A DNA stretch of 64,000 nucleotides from Maridesulfovibrio sp. (GCF_963677005.1 NZ_OY781616.1:2551001-2615000); one strand, 5' to 3'; shown: positions 15,189 through 24,158, counted from the first letter of the stretch. Program-made: numbers and translations. The notes: generated by a model from the letters alone, not told the origin.

Positions 15189-17489
15189 TTAGCTATATTT
15201 TGACTCAAGAAATCCATCAAAAATATTATCTATACCTGAATTACTTGATTTTATGCTGCTGGAGAAACCTTCTACGCCTGCGTTATCTGAGTATAATTCG
15301 ATGGCAATCTCATCCAAATCATAATCAGCAATAATATCTAACGCCTCGTCTATTGCTATTGGCCTAATCGTTTGTTTTGTTGATTCAGAAATTAGCAGTG
15401 CAAGTTCGGATTCATCTAAACACACGGAAACATCAGGCCCATCTCCATAGTCGTGTGTTTCGAAATAACTAGGACAATCCGTCATATTTTCACTAATAAA
15501 GTCATAGCTGCATTCATATGTCCATGCAGGTATATAGTTTACAGCAAAGGCATTTTTTAATTCTGATAATTGAGAATCGTCCCATGAGTATTTAAGGGCA
15601 TATTCAGAGGCTTCTTCTAAGTCACTATATTTATTTGTATTACGAAAAATTATACAAAAGATTTGAAAGGTATCATCTTTAGAACAATTTTTGATGGCGA
15701 AAAAGAGATTACAGAATTCAATTGTGCTGCTATCTGTTTCGATTTTTTGAAGTTCATTTTTGATATATTCAACTGGAACATATTTAAATGTTTTCTTAAA
15801 GTCTTGTTTATTAAGCAAAATACCTAGCTTGGTCGCAAAATATATCCCTTTTGTAAATATACTATCTGCTAGTTTTGCAGCAATTAATCCTGCTACTTTA
15901 TTAACTAAGCTTTTATCCTTCAGCAACAACCGTTTTAGAATTGCAAGTCCTTCATCGTCTTTGAAATACAATAACATTTCCGAGAAATGTGTGGGGTTGT
16001 TCTTATATTTATTTAATACATAGTCAGAGATGGACGGGTTGAAAGGGGTATATTTGATTTCGCGTTTCAGATTGCCTGCATAACCAGAATGGATTTCGTT
16101 TCTATTGATAAAAGTTCGCGCTAAATCTTTTGAAACGGAATAAAAATCATTTGGCCTTGTTGACCTTACAAGATGTTGCCCTGCTGCCACAAAATTGTTG
16201 TACGCGTGTTGCAGACTTTCTTCACTTACAAAAGATCCTCCAAGGACTACAAGGTCAACCATGCCGCGTGAAAAGTCATCTAACTGGGCAGAATATGGAT
16301 GTTCCCAGACATCAACGGGATTGTTTAAGGATCTGTCTATGAAATCACCATATTTTTCACTTGAAATGCCTTGGCAATGGTCTTGGGAAGTAATGAATTC
16401 CAGAATACGTGGGTTATAGTTGGGATGCCGCACGATATTGCTATATTTCCCGTTGGAGATAATTTTCTCCATGTATTCTTGAGGCAATCCACTTTTCCAC
16501 ATAAAACTATATAGAATTCGGGTTTTTTCTTCTTCTGTATATTCTTGAATTTTGAGTATATATTCTTTGTTTTTTAATTTTGTTGGAGTGTTGAATTGGC
16601 CTAAAGAATATCCTTGGTCTAAAATGTTAGTCCTTGACGTTAAAATAAACTTCTTGTTGCCAGTGCCTTGTATTAACTTAATAAATCTCATTATTTGAGT
16701 GTCTTCGTTGAAACGCAATGTCTCAAGGAAGTTTCTGCCTAAGAAGTCATCGAAATAGAAGATTTGTTTTTCAGAGACATTATAGGTAGCTCGTGCATTT
16801 TGGATATTTTCCTCTACTGCTATCAGGCTATATCCATCTGCAACAAAGTGCAGGCAAATCTGTTCAGCAAGGGTCGTTTTGCCTACACCGGGCTCTCCGG
16901 TGATTACAAGTGTGTTTGTTTGAGTAATTTTTTTTAGAGCTTGCTTGTGGGCGTTTGTGACAACATAGCTGTTGCTTGAGTCCAATGCATCCTGAAGGAT
17001 TTGATCGCTAAGATTGTATGTGGCTGCATTTAAAAATCTTTCCAAAACACCGGAACTTTGAATCCAAAGCTTATAGTGTTGGCGTTCTATGCCGGGGAAT
17101 TGACCTATCAAGGCATTAAGGTCGTCTTTGCCGTATATGTCTGATGTGCATTTGATATGCGGGGCAAGTGCGGCCTTTATTTTATCCTTGTTTTGCGGCG
17201 AGAGCGGGACTGATGTGGATAGGAGATACCTACTAGGAGCGAGCTTTTCTATTCTATCCTTTTCCGTATTTTTTAAGGTCGTCAGCAATGAATTATACCC
17301 AGAACGAGCGTAGTGCTTGCTTTGGATGATGCAGGCTTGGTCTTTCGTTATATAAAAACGACCATCTATACCCATGTCCTTGCCGGGCTTAAATCTCTCA
17401 ACTTGAACGTTCAGGTGTTTTGACAACAGGTCGTTTGTTAATTCCTCAAAGTCGATGGGGTCTAGATTCTTAAAGTCGTAGTCGGGCAT
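15189..17489 (-). CDS. Mrr-like nuclease fused to a STAND-type NTPase
   Basis: 766 residues. Residues 10-125 are a PD-(D/E)XK/Mrr-like nuclease: the DFEELTNDLL helix, GKDMGIDGR (Asp42) and IIQSKHY (Gln56-x-Lys58). A P-loop NTPase follows: TGEPGVGKTT at 197-206, Walker B FYFDDFLG at 244-251 and a sensor-like FILTSRTN. The C-terminal 350 residues are helical, as in STAND sensor arms, and end in an acidic tail. It is probably a phage-sensing NTPase that unleashes DNA cleavage. It is smaller than the known Avs proteins. It lies 41 bp downstream of a polytopic membrane gene on the same strand, so the two probably form one system. Confidence 0.75.
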   Translation of the reverse strand: MPDYDFKNLDPIDFEELTNDLLSKHLNVQVERFKPGKDMGIDGRFYITKDQACIIQSKHYARSGYNSLLTTLKNTEKDRIEKLAPSRYLLSTSVPLSPQNKDKIKAALAPHIKCTSDIYGKDDLNALIGQFPGIERQHYKLWIQSSGVLERFLNAATYNLSDQILQDALDSSNSYVVTNAHKQALKKITQTNTLVITGEPGVGKTTLAEQICLHFVADGYSLIAVEENIQNARATYNVSEKQIFYFDDFLGRNFLETLRFNEDTQIMRFIKLIQGTGNKKFILTSRTNILDQGYSLGQFNTPTKLKNKEYILKIQEYTEEEKTRILYSFMWKSGLPQEYMEKIISNGKYSNIVRHPNYNPRILEFITSQDHCQGISSEKYGDFIDRSLNNPVDVWEHPYSAQLDDFSRGMVDLVVLGGSFVSEESLQHAYNNFVAAGQHLVRSTRPNDFYSVSKDLARTFINRNEIHSGYAGNLKREIKYTPFNPSISDYVLNKYKNNPTHFSEMLLYFKDDEGLAILKRLLLKDKSLVNKVAGLIAAKLADSIFTKGIYFATKLGILLNKQDFKKTFKYVPVEYIKNELQKIETDSSTIEFCNLFFAIKNCSKDDTFQIFCIIFRNTNKYSDLEEASEYALKYSWDDSQLSELKNAFAVNYIPAWTYECSYDFISENMTDCPSYFETHDYGDGPDVSVCLDESELALLISESTKQTIRPIAIDEALDIIADYDLDEIAIELYSDNAGVEGFSSSIKSSNSGIDNIFDGFLESKYS

Positions 17490-17530
17490 GTGCTTATTGT
17501 GGTGTTATATCTTAATGTTTGTCTGTGAGG

Positions 17531-18883
17531 TTATCCGTTCATTTCCCTACACGAAGAGTAATATATGTGCTCAGGTGAAGCTGTGAGGGCGAAGAAGTAC
17601 CCCGTGGAGTCAAAAAGATCCTCAACAGAAAAGGAGACACAGATTTGATCAATTCGTATTGCCTTATTCTCCCTGCATAACAGAGCTTCTTTGAGCTCAA
17701 AGGGGAATGAACGCTCCATGGATTTTTCAAAAAGTACCTGAGAGCAGGTGTAAAATTTATCCCATAGTTCTTCTGATACAGCGTCATTTTTCATGTCCAA
17801 GGTTAGCTTCAGGTGTATCGCGGCTTCCTCGCCTCCTTCTAGTCGATATCGGAAGGAATTTCCTGTTTTGAAATCCATCTGCTTAGGCTCGATAGAATCA
17901 GCATGCCAAAGATTGTCGATGGCGGGTTCATAATACCCTGTTTTGATTCCTTCTGAGCGCAAATAGTCCTTTGCTAAGTGCGGAGACCAGCCATCTGATT
18001 TTGGGATTACTTGCGGCGTTTTTTCCTTGTGCAACATTTTGAACATGAAAATGATCGAATCAAAAATTCCACTGTAAGATTCTCTGTCAGCGAAGTAGAT
18101 TCTATCTGCCCACCTTTTTAATAATTTTGTTCTTACATTGAAGGCGATGAGGGCAGCAAATATTGCAAAAAATCTTATTTTTGTTGAAGGGATTTTAAAA
18201 TAGATTTGATAATAAATATTTTCATACGTCAAAGCCAACTGCATGAAATATAAAAAGGGAATGTAAAGCAATGTAAGCAAAGGAGGCAGCGAGTAATCTG
18301 TAACCAGCCCTTGGACAGTTTCTTTGCTTAAAGATGAAATTAATTCTCCTGCTGAATAAATGATCAAGCCCCAACCAATTGTTGAAATAGTGTAGCTGAT
18401 AATTTTTTTGACAAGAGAATATTGCTCATTGCGTTCAGCGACGACTGCCATCATACCTAAGAAAGTGACTACGGGGATAAGTAGCATTTCTGCTAAAAAA
18501 GGAAGAGTATATGTGCCGGTGATAATTTCTATGAAAAGGACAAGCTTGATGTTGTCCATTAGCAGCTGTCTAAAGTTGATAGAAGTATTGTCATTGCCTG
18601 ACAGCTTGAATAGGGAAAATAGAGCGACACTAAAGAACCATATAGTTGTGTCTTTAATTTGTGAAAAGTCCCAAAGTCCATATTTATGTAATAGATATAC
18701 TATTGCACAAGTGTAGGCAGCAATTAAGGTTGTTATTATAACTATTTTGTATTGCAATAAGGAGTGAGCCGCATCTTTAAATGCTTCTCTGGCTTCTGCC
18801 ATGCGAGGAGCATAGCTTATGCCGCCTATGCAGAGAACAAACCAAGTTACAATAGCCCATTCGCGAGAAGTTAATGTAAGCAT
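17531..18883 (-). CDS. Polytopic membrane protein, unknown family
   Basis: A 450-residue protein. About six or seven membrane segments lie within the first 260 residues (for example WAIVTWFVLCIGGISY, IVIITTLIAAYTCAIVYLL, LLIPVVTFLGMMAVVA, FFAIFAALIAFNV), followed by a soluble C-terminal region of about 190 residues. I do not recognise the family. Located directly upstream of the nuclease-STAND gene (41 bp) and AT-rich like it, it could be a membrane effector or anchor of that system. Confidence 0.65.
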   Translation of the reverse strand: MLTLTSREWAIVTWFVLCIGGISYAPRMAEAREAFKDAAHSLLQYKIVIITTLIAAYTCAIVYLLHKYGLWDFSQIKDTTIWFFSVALFSLFKLSGNDNTSINFRQLLMDNIKLVLFIEIITGTYTLPFLAEMLLIPVVTFLGMMAVVAERNEQYSLVKKIISYTISTIGWGLIIYSAGELISSLSKETVQGLVTDYSLPPLLTLLYIPFLYFMQLALTYENIYYQIYFKIPSTKIRFFAIFAALIAFNVRTKLLKRWADRIYFADRESYSGIFDSIIFMFKMLHKEKTPQVIPKSDGWSPHLAKDYLRSEGIKTGYYEPAIDNLWHADSIEPKQMDFKTGNSFRYRLEGGEEAAIHLKLTLDMKNDAVSEELWDKFYTCSQVLFEKSMERSFPFELKEALLCRENKAIRIDQICVSFSVEDLFDSTGYFFALTASPEHIYYSSCREMNG

Positions 18884-18951
18884 GAGGCTACTTTATCCTA
18901 GTTTGGGTAATGGTTTTCTCTTTGGTTATAGGCTCTTAGAGGTGTGCTCTT

Positions 18952-19248
18952 TTACACCACCGCCCCACGCTCAACAGGAGTAACCCCAGACAAATCAACC
19001 TGACTACGCACCTTGCCAAGGTCATAGTTGGCCTGCATAGCCAGCCAGCTTTCGGGGGTACGTCCGAGAACCTTTGAGAGGCGCAGGGCCATTTCTGGGG
19101 AAACCGCGCTTTTGGCGTTCAGGACACGGGCGAGAGTGGACGGAGCCACACCGAGCATCATTGCCAGCTTGCGGCAGCTGAGATTGTATTCTTCCATGTA
19201 TACGGAGCTGATCAGCTCACCGGGATGGGGGGGATTGTACATAGTCAT
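18952..19248 (-). CDS. higA: HigA-type antitoxin
   Basis: 98 residues with an XRE-type helix-turn-helix: NPPHPGELISSVYMEEYNLSCRKLAMMLGVAPSTLARVLNAK is the HigA signature, and the ALRLSKVLGRTPESWLAMQ helix follows. It neutralises HigB and represses the operon. Its ATG overlaps the HigB stop by one base (TAATG), in the toxin-first order characteristic of higBA. Confidence 0.9.
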   Translation of the reverse strand: MTMYNPPHPGELISSVYMEEYNLSCRKLAMMLGVAPSTLARVLNAKSAVSPEMALRLSKVLGRTPESWLAMQANYDLGKVRSQVDLSGVTPVERGAVV

Positions 19249-19526
19249 TAATGATAATCCTCATAGTTTAAAATGTAGGCATTCCCGTCGCGGAATTCAA
19301 AGGTCAGCCGCCAATTACCGTTAACGGTTATGGACCAGAGGTCCGCACGGCTTCCTTTGAGCTTATGCAGTCTGAATCCGGGAAGGTTAATGTCTTCCGC
19401 TTCCTGAGCCGTATCGATGACTGAAAGCTGAATTCTGAGCCGCTTGGAATGCTTGGCCTGTATCCCGGCTGTTGAACCGGATCGATAAAATTTTTCCAGA
19501 CCTTTGTGCTTAAATGTTTTGATCAT
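19248..19526 (-). CDS. higB: HigB-type toxin (RelE/ParE superfamily)
   Basis: 92 residues of the HigB family of ribosome-dependent mRNA interferases: the pattern LEKFYRSGSTAGIQAKHSKRL, LPGFRLHKLKG and WSITVNGNWRLTFEFRDG is diagnostic. It precedes and overlaps higA, transcribed leftwards. It may stabilise element 1 by post-segregational killing or act in phage defence. Confidence 0.9.
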   Translation of the reverse strand: MIKTFKHKGLEKFYRSGSTAGIQAKHSKRLRIQLSVIDTAQEAEDINLPGFRLHKLKGSRADLWSITVNGNWRLTFEFRDGNAYILNYEDYH

Positions 19527-19582
19527 TGTTCTTCATTTGTATGTTGCGCACTGCGCAACGCTTTGTCAAGGTGATGTGAATA

Positions 19583-20761
19583 CTATTCTTCCAGCACTTC
19601 TACTGCCCGCATAAGTCCATCCGGCGAAAGGTGGGCATATCGTTGGGTCATCTTAAAGTCAGCATGACCCATAAGCTCTTTTACACTGTACAAATCCACG
19701 CCGCGCTGGACCAACCATGAAGCGAATGTATGGCGAAGGGTATGAAAACATACTCGTAGCCGAGGATCATCAATTCCTTCGTTGAACATGGGGTCAACGG
19801 TGCGATAAAAAATTTTGGATACGGTTTTCATTATATAGCCATTTCTTGAGGGGAAGATCAGTTCAGAGCCTACCCCTTTACACTCCTCAAGGCGGCGAGC
19901 GAGCATTTTCAATGTGTCTGTAAGTAGATAAGCTTGTCTGTTGACCTTGCCTTTTGTGTCCCTGATTGAGAGCTTTTTACCTGAAAGATCTACATCGTGC
20001 CATGTCAGTGCTGCAATCTCTCCAAAGCGTAGGCCGCAGCGTATAGCAAGCAGAGCCATGTCATGTGTATGACCACGATGCTGTTTCAGTTCATCTAATA
20101 GTTCTTGGGCTTCTTCCGGTGTAAGGAATCGTTCTCGGCGATTGTCTCTTTTGGGGATTGATACTTTTGTGGTAGGTGAGTCTCCGTGTACATATTCATC
20201 GCGTCTAGCCATATTCCAAAGGTGAGAAATTGTCCCAAAGACGTATTTGATTGTGGAAGTCGTGCGCTTTTTTTTGAGGAGGGCGGTTTTTATCTTTTCA
20301 ATATCTTTGGGGCGGATTTCACTAAGCGGCATATTTCCGATGGCTGGAGCAATCCAGTTGCGGTAGAGCCCTTCTTCAGTTCGTGTAGAACCGTATGCCT
20401 TGTGAGCTTGGTGCGGCCAGTAGTAACGCTCCCAGAACAGGGAATAAGTGATGCTGGCTTTTTTGTCTCTTTCTTGCTTGAGGACTTTCTCTTCTCGTTT
20501 TTGCTCAGCGAGCTCTCTCTTTTCTGTCAGGGAGATACAGCCTTCACCGGTCCTGATGTTCTCTTTTAGTTCGGCCAGAGTTAGGGCTGCTTTTGCTTCG
20601 GTCCATCCTGCTGATGCCCAGCCTAAGGTAGGCTGGTATCGTTTGCCTTTATGTGAATAACGAAGGCCAAAGCAGCGGTCGGGGTGGGGGCCGTGCTTTC
20701 TGGTGGAGTGTTCATACCAGCGGATGCCGGGGTACTTTGAGGAAGTAATCCATTTACGCAT
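19583..20761 (-). CDS. int: Tyrosine recombinase / integrase of element 1
   Basis: About 392 residues from ATG 20761 (AGGTGA ribosome site); the frame is open further upstream but that extension runs into the terminal repeat. The N-terminal arm-binding domain (GLRYSHKGKRYQPTLGWASAGWT) and core-binding domain are followed by a catalytic domain: RCGLRFGE, HTLRHTFASW (His340, Arg343), GHAD (His366) and the nucleophile in QRYAHL (Tyr375). It sits 168 bp from the middle att copy, as expected for a tRNA-targeting integrase. It is the only integrase seen in either element. Confidence 0.93.
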   Translation of the reverse strand: MRKWITSSKYPGIRWYEHSTRKHGPHPDRCFGLRYSHKGKRYQPTLGWASAGWTEAKAALTLAELKENIRTGEGCISLTEKRELAEQKREEKVLKQERDKKASITYSLFWERYYWPHQAHKAYGSTRTEEGLYRNWIAPAIGNMPLSEIRPKDIEKIKTALLKKKRTTSTIKYVFGTISHLWNMARRDEYVHGDSPTTKVSIPKRDNRRERFLTPEEAQELLDELKQHRGHTHDMALLAIRCGLRFGEIAALTWHDVDLSGKKLSIRDTKGKVNRQAYLLTDTLKMLARRLEECKGVGSELIFPSRNGYIMKTVSKIFYRTVDPMFNEGIDDPRLRVCFHTLRHTFASWLVQRGVDLYSVKELMGHADFKMTQRYAHLSPDGLMRAVEVLEE

Positions 20762-20793
20762 TTCTTCACCTTGAAAATTCAGAGTTAAAATCA

Positions 20794-20822
20794 GGTACCA
20801 GTTTGGTACCACTTTTATGTGG
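20794..20822. repeat. Right copy of the element 1 terminal repeat
   Basis: GGTACCAGTTTGGTACC followed by ACTTTTATGTGG, matching 5687-5715 at most positions. It lies between the integrase start and the middle att site and overlaps the likely int promoter region, so it could bind integrase or repressor. Confidence 0.55.
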
Positions 20823-20928
20823 TTTAACCTGATATGACATGAACATTTCTGAAAGTCTAGTTCGCTTAAAAGTTAAGTAAACTAAGTATATATGTGAAAA
20901 AATAGCGTAGTTAGGAAAAAAAGTAAAT

Positions 20929-20977
20929 CTGATTCGTAACCAGCAGGTCGTGCGTTCAATTCGCATCGTTGGCTCCA
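20929..20977 (+). repeat. Middle att copy: tRNA-Thr 3' half
   Basis: Same 49-bp unit as attL, but the T stem reads GTGCG / CGCAT instead of GTCGG / CCGAT. Pairing is kept. No 5' tRNA half precedes it. It is the junction of elements 1 and 2. Confidence 0.88.
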
Positions 20978-20989
20978 GAATAAAATCAA

Positions 20990-21020
20990 GGGCTTACACG
21001 TAATGTGTAAGCCCTTTTGT
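20990..21020 (+). terminator. Terminator after the middle att copy
   Basis: GGGCTTACAC pairs with GTGTAAGCCC around GTAAT, then TTTTG. The hairpin is the same as at 40912, so the tRNA terminator was carried along with the att sequence. Confidence 0.75.
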
Positions 21021-21035
21021 TTTGTCTAAAATATG

Positions 21036-21057
21036 TTTTGTCCCCGTTTTTGTCCCC
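21036..21057. repeat. Tandem TTTTGTCCCC pair at the left end of element 2
   Basis: TTTTGTCCCC occurs at 21036-21045 and 21048-21057. It occupies the same place in element 2 as the GGTACC palindrome in element 1, just inside the att copy, so it may be an integrase or excisionase site of a different specificity. Confidence 0.4.
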
Positions 21058-21126
21058 ATTTATGTTGTAAGTTTTGTATTTGTCGATTAATAATGCATCT
21101 GAACTCACTAAATAGAGTGGCGTGAA

Positions 21127-22260
21127 GTGAAGCGTTATTTAGATGCAGGTCGAGATCAAATATCGGATCACAAAGAGAAGCAGAGTGAAGTAGGAATTGT
21201 TCATATGTTGCAAAGGGCCAGCGGAATGAGACTTGAATTATCTGAAGACGAAATTAAAAAGTTTAGATTTTATCGTGAATTTTTGAAACTTAGCAAAAAT
21301 TATAAATCCTTATGCTCACTAATTAATGAAAAAAAGAAAAAGTATCCTTTTGAAGATGAGTTAATTCATTCGTGGTGTATTTGTGATAATTATTTAAGGT
21401 TTCCCTTTGAAGATTGGGTACAAAAGGCATTCTCTGACGAAGAATTGCTGCTTAAGTTTAATAGAGATGTAAATGTTAAAACAGTCTTGAGTGGTGTTTT
21501 CCCTCTGTTTCAGGATGTATTTAATGATGGTTTTGAAGACGTACTACATCGAGTTAGACTGTTCTACGAGTTAAATAATACAGTGGGTCTTAAAAGTCCT
21601 GATGATACTATATTGTCAATTTCAGCGGAAGCGCACCGATTTTATAGTAATGATGATTCGCCTGTCTTTTTAAGAGAACATAGTGATCATTTAATGTTTT
21701 ATATGGATCTAGCTCGTGAAGGATGTACTGAGAGTATTTTTGGCGGTCATGAATATAGATATCTTGTAAGAATTAATCCAGATGCACCTGTGCAACTAAT
21801 TATGGATAGCTTTAAGGATTATTTGACAGAAGTCTGTCCAAAGTCTGCCACGAATTCTAGGATTGCTGCGACAAAGCCATTTTATACGACTGGAAAATTA
21901 CAGTTTGAAAAATATTCTGAAGTGTTAGCTTTCGTTCATAGTCAGACAAAGTATAAAACAAAGCGTGAAGCAATTGAAAAGACGATGGATACTGATTTCA
22001 AAAAGTGCGAAAATTACGATACACGCAAAAAAACTTATTACAATAAATTAAATAAAGCGAAGGAGTATATACATCAAGCTGAGTGTGGTATTTTTCCTGA
22101 TGCAGGGAAAGTCTCAGATCGTAAGAAGAAAGTAAAAAAGCCTTGTGAAAGTGAGTATGCAAAGATTGCTCATCTAGTTGAGGCAAAGAAGAAGGCTAAG
22201 GAAGCCTCTTTTAATAAGGACTTGTCGCTCAATGACTTTGTTATTCGTAGTGAAAAATAA
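21127..22260 (+). CDS. Hypothetical protein at the left end of element 2
   Basis: A 377-residue unknown, strongly AT-rich and lysine-rich, with a GTG start at 21127 that is uncertain; ATG 21205 (MLQRASG) is an alternative. No membrane segment or catalytic motif is evident. The C-terminal 120 residues are highly basic with lysine clusters (DRKKKVKKP), suggesting nucleic-acid binding. It occupies the position of the unrelated unknown gene in element 1. Confidence 0.55.
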   Translation: MKRYLDAGRDQISDHKEKQSEVGIVHMLQRASGMRLELSEDEIKKFRFYREFLKLSKNYKSLCSLINEKKKKYPFEDELIHSWCICDNYLRFPFEDWVQKAFSDEELLLKFNRDVNVKTVLSGVFPLFQDVFNDGFEDVLHRVRLFYELNNTVGLKSPDDTILSISAEAHRFYSNDDSPVFLREHSDHLMFYMDLAREGCTESIFGGHEYRYLVRINPDAPVQLIMDSFKDYLTEVCPKSATNSRIAATKPFYTTGKLQFEKYSEVLAFVHSQTKYKTKREAIEKTMDTDFKKCENYDTRKKTYYNKLNKAKEYIHQAECGIFPDAGKVSDRKKKVKKPCESEYAKIAHLVEAKKKAKEASFNKDLSLNDFVIRSEK

Positions 22261-22365
22261 GATTATTTTTTATTTTTCACTGCAAAGTTTTCCCCCTACT
22301 GCCATACGGTTTCAAACACCCACAGTTTCCCCACGGAGACACAGGGAAAAACAAAAGGAAATCGT

Positions 22366-22617
22366 ATGGCAAAAGTTCAAACCTCCCTTGTTGATCTGGC
22401 AGATAAGCTGCCTCCCATCATCAGCCGTAGCCACGTTGAAAAGTTCCTTGGCGGGGTAATTTCCTCCAAGAGCCTTGCGAATCTCGACAGCCTTGGCGAA
22501 GGTCCTCCCAGAATCAAAGTCAGCGGTAGAGTTGCCTACCGAACCGAAGAGTTGCTTACGTGGTTAAGCGCAAGAAGCTTTGCCATTGAAAAGGGGAATA
22601 CCCATGCCCCAAGGTAA
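22366..22617 (+). CDS. AlpA-like DNA-binding protein, paralogue of the element 1 copy
   Basis: 83 residues. The core LPPIISRSHVEKFLGGVISSKSLANLDSLGEGPP...VSGRVAYRTEELLTWLSARS aligns with the 6964 protein position by position (LPPLVPRKDLPKYLG...TGHMANLDSAGLGP...GGRVVYTRESLVQWLEARS). It is a winged-helix regulator of excision or replication. It overlaps the next gene by 14 bp. Confidence 0.75.
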   Translation: MAKVQTSLVDLADKLPPIISRSHVEKFLGGVISSKSLANLDSLGEGPPRIKVSGRVAYRTEELLTWLSARSFAIEKGNTHAPR

Positions 22618-23560
22618 GCTTAAAATAGTCGCTGCAAATGCCCGCACCGATGCCCCTTCAAATGTCAATGCATCCGCAATTGCCGCCGCTAATCGCGGTG
22701 CAATTGACGAGGCAAATAAAGCCTTACTGAAATCTGTTTTTACCAGCCTTACCAAGAATATGAATGTGGTCCTCTCGTTTCTGATCAAGGAGTACGGGGT
22801 TGGGTCATGCTTCAAAGTAAGGTGCATTGATATACATTACGCAACAGGTGTTAGTGTTGATACTGTGCAGAGAATATTAACAAAATTTGCGTATGAAGGG
22901 TTCCTTTCGAAAAAAAGAATCCGGGACGGACGCTTTCAAGGGCTTGAGGTTACCTTGAAGCCAGTCTGCAACCATTATCAGAACTTTATCCTGAATGAGG
23001 TGTCGGCTGCACCCGCAACCGCTACTGGATTTCAACCTAGTATAGTAAGTAGTATTAATAAATCTACTTACTCTGAAGAGGCTTTGAAGATTCTTGCGGT
23101 GACTGATGAAGATATTGCAGCCCAATATCCACTTCTTGCCGATGCTGGATTCGGAAGTAGCCAGTTAAGCCAGATAGTAGAACATCGGGAGAAGCTTAAT
23201 TTGCCGCTAGCTGGGCTGCTAGCGTCTCTTGAGTATGCCGAATACATGATTAAAACCAAACAGCCAGATAAATACGGGGATATCGTTTCAAGCTACAATG
23301 GGTACTTTTTCAATGCTCTCAAGGTCTCAGGGGCGATTTTAAGACCTGATGGATACAAAACGATCACAGAACGCGCCGTTGAAGAGGCTAAGGCGGTCAA
23401 GAAGCAGGAGTTGGATGCTCAGTATGAACTCTGGCTGCTTAAATTGCCTGTTGAGGATAAAGAAGAAATTCTTAAGGGGAAAAGCGGTCCTGATGACGCT
23501 TACCTTAGGTATCACTGGAAAAAGAATGTCTTGAGCAAGCAGGGAGGCAGCAATGGATGA
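22604..23560 (+). CDS. Replication-type helix-turn-helix protein
   Basis: About 318 residues from ATG 22604 (AGGGGAA site). The segment IDIHYATGVSVDTVQRILTKFAYEGFLSKKRI, at about residues 75-106, is a winged helix-turn-helix of the replication-initiator/transcription-factor kind. The rest is helical and charged and unrecognised. It replaces the primase-polymerase found at this place in element 1. It overlaps the AlpA-like gene and the next small gene, so the three are one operon. Confidence 0.55.
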   Translation: MPQGKLKIVAANARTDAPSNVNASAIAAANRGAIDEANKALLKSVFTSLTKNMNVVLSFLIKEYGVGSCFKVRCIDIHYATGVSVDTVQRILTKFAYEGFLSKKRIRDGRFQGLEVTLKPVCNHYQNFILNEVSAAPATATGFQPSIVSSINKSTYSEEALKILAVTDEDIAAQYPLLADAGFGSSQLSQIVEHREKLNLPLAGLLASLEYAEYMIKTKQPDKYGDIVSSYNGYFFNALKVSGAILRPDGYKTITERAVEEAKAVKKQELDAQYELWLLKLPVEDKEEILKGKSGPDDAYLRYHWKKNVLSKQGGSNG

Positions 23561-23834
23561 GCGTAAAAGCAAAACCCTCTTCGTGGATCTGCCGGAACAT
23601 CTACGCGACAAAGAGATGATCGCGGAGTCCAGCGGGGCAATGTGGTTCCTTTTTCAAAAGACTCCCAATATTCCGAAGGTTCCTGAGTACCGCGACAAAG
23701 ATTTGAGGACCACGCGCATCACGCTTAGTCCGGCAGCGCAAAGGTATTACGCAATCCTACGTCCAAAGTTTGAGAGCAAGCGGCATTTGATCCTGCTACA
23801 AGATTGTGGACACGAACTTAAGCCGCTATCCTGA
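23553..23834 (+). CDS. Small hypothetical protein next to the IS
   Basis: 93 residues, overlapping the preceding stop by 8 bp and therefore coupled to it. No family is recognised; it contains a predicted beta-alpha mix with TTRITLSPAAQRYYAIL in the middle. Its stop TGA (23832-23834) lies at the probable left edge of the IS3 copy, so the C-terminus may have been cut by the insertion. Confidence 0.5.
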   Translation: MDERKSKTLFVDLPEHLRDKEMIAESSGAMWFLFQKTPNIPKVPEYRDKDLRTTRITLSPAAQRYYAILRPKFESKRHLILLQDCGHELKPLS

Positions 23835-23852
23835 CTTTCACAGGAGAAGCGA

Positions 23853-24158
23853 ATGACCAAATCCAAACGTCGGAATTACGATCCGGAATTTAAACGAAAT
23901 GCAGTCCTTTTAAGTGAAGATCCATCCCGAACTCATACCGAAGTTGCAGACAGTCTTGGGATCTCCCCCAATATTCTTTATCGGTGGCGTCGTGAATATT
24001 TCCGTAACGGTGGGAATGCGTTTACCGGACAGGAAAATGGAATTTTGACTGATGAGAAACGAAGGATCAAAGAGCTGGAGAAAAAATTACGCGATGCGGA
24101 AACTGAGCGTGATATCCTAAAAAAAGCATTGGCCATCTTCAGCAGCGCACCGAAATGA
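23853..24158 (+). CDS. IS3-family transposase OrfA
   Basis: 101 residues: RRNYDPEFKRNAVLLSEDPSRTHTEVADSLGISPNILYRWRREY is the IS3 helix-turn-helix that binds the IS ends, followed by a leucine-zipper-like helix (IKELEKKLRDAETERDILKKAL). Its stop overlaps the OrfB start (ATGA, 24155-24158), so OrfB may be made by coupling; the GAGAAAAAATT run near 24080 is a possible slippage site for an OrfAB fusion. Confidence 0.92.
   Translation: MTKSKRRNYDPEFKRNAVLLSEDPSRTHTEVADSLGISPNILYRWRREYFRNGGNAFTGQENGILTDEKRRIKELEKKLRDAETERDILKKALAIFSSAPK

Larger units (their letters stand above)
5580..20977. mobile_element. Element 1: integrative mobilizable defence element in tRNA-Thr
   Basis: Bounded by tRNA-Thr 3'-half repeats at 5580 and 20929. 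It holds an AlpA-like regulator, primase-polymerase, MobC, relaxase with nested MobB/MobD-like genes, an AAA-subtilase pair, a nuclease-STAND gene with membrane partner, HigBA and a tyrosine integrase reading away from the right att site. No type IV secretion genes are present, so it is mobilizable rather than self-transmissible. Mating-pair functions would have to come from elsewhere. Confidence 0.88.

Noticed and set aside
20929..20977. A second and third tRNA-Thr gene at 20929 and 40855
   Set aside because: Only the 3' half from the anticodon stem is present; the upstream bases cannot form acceptor or D arms.
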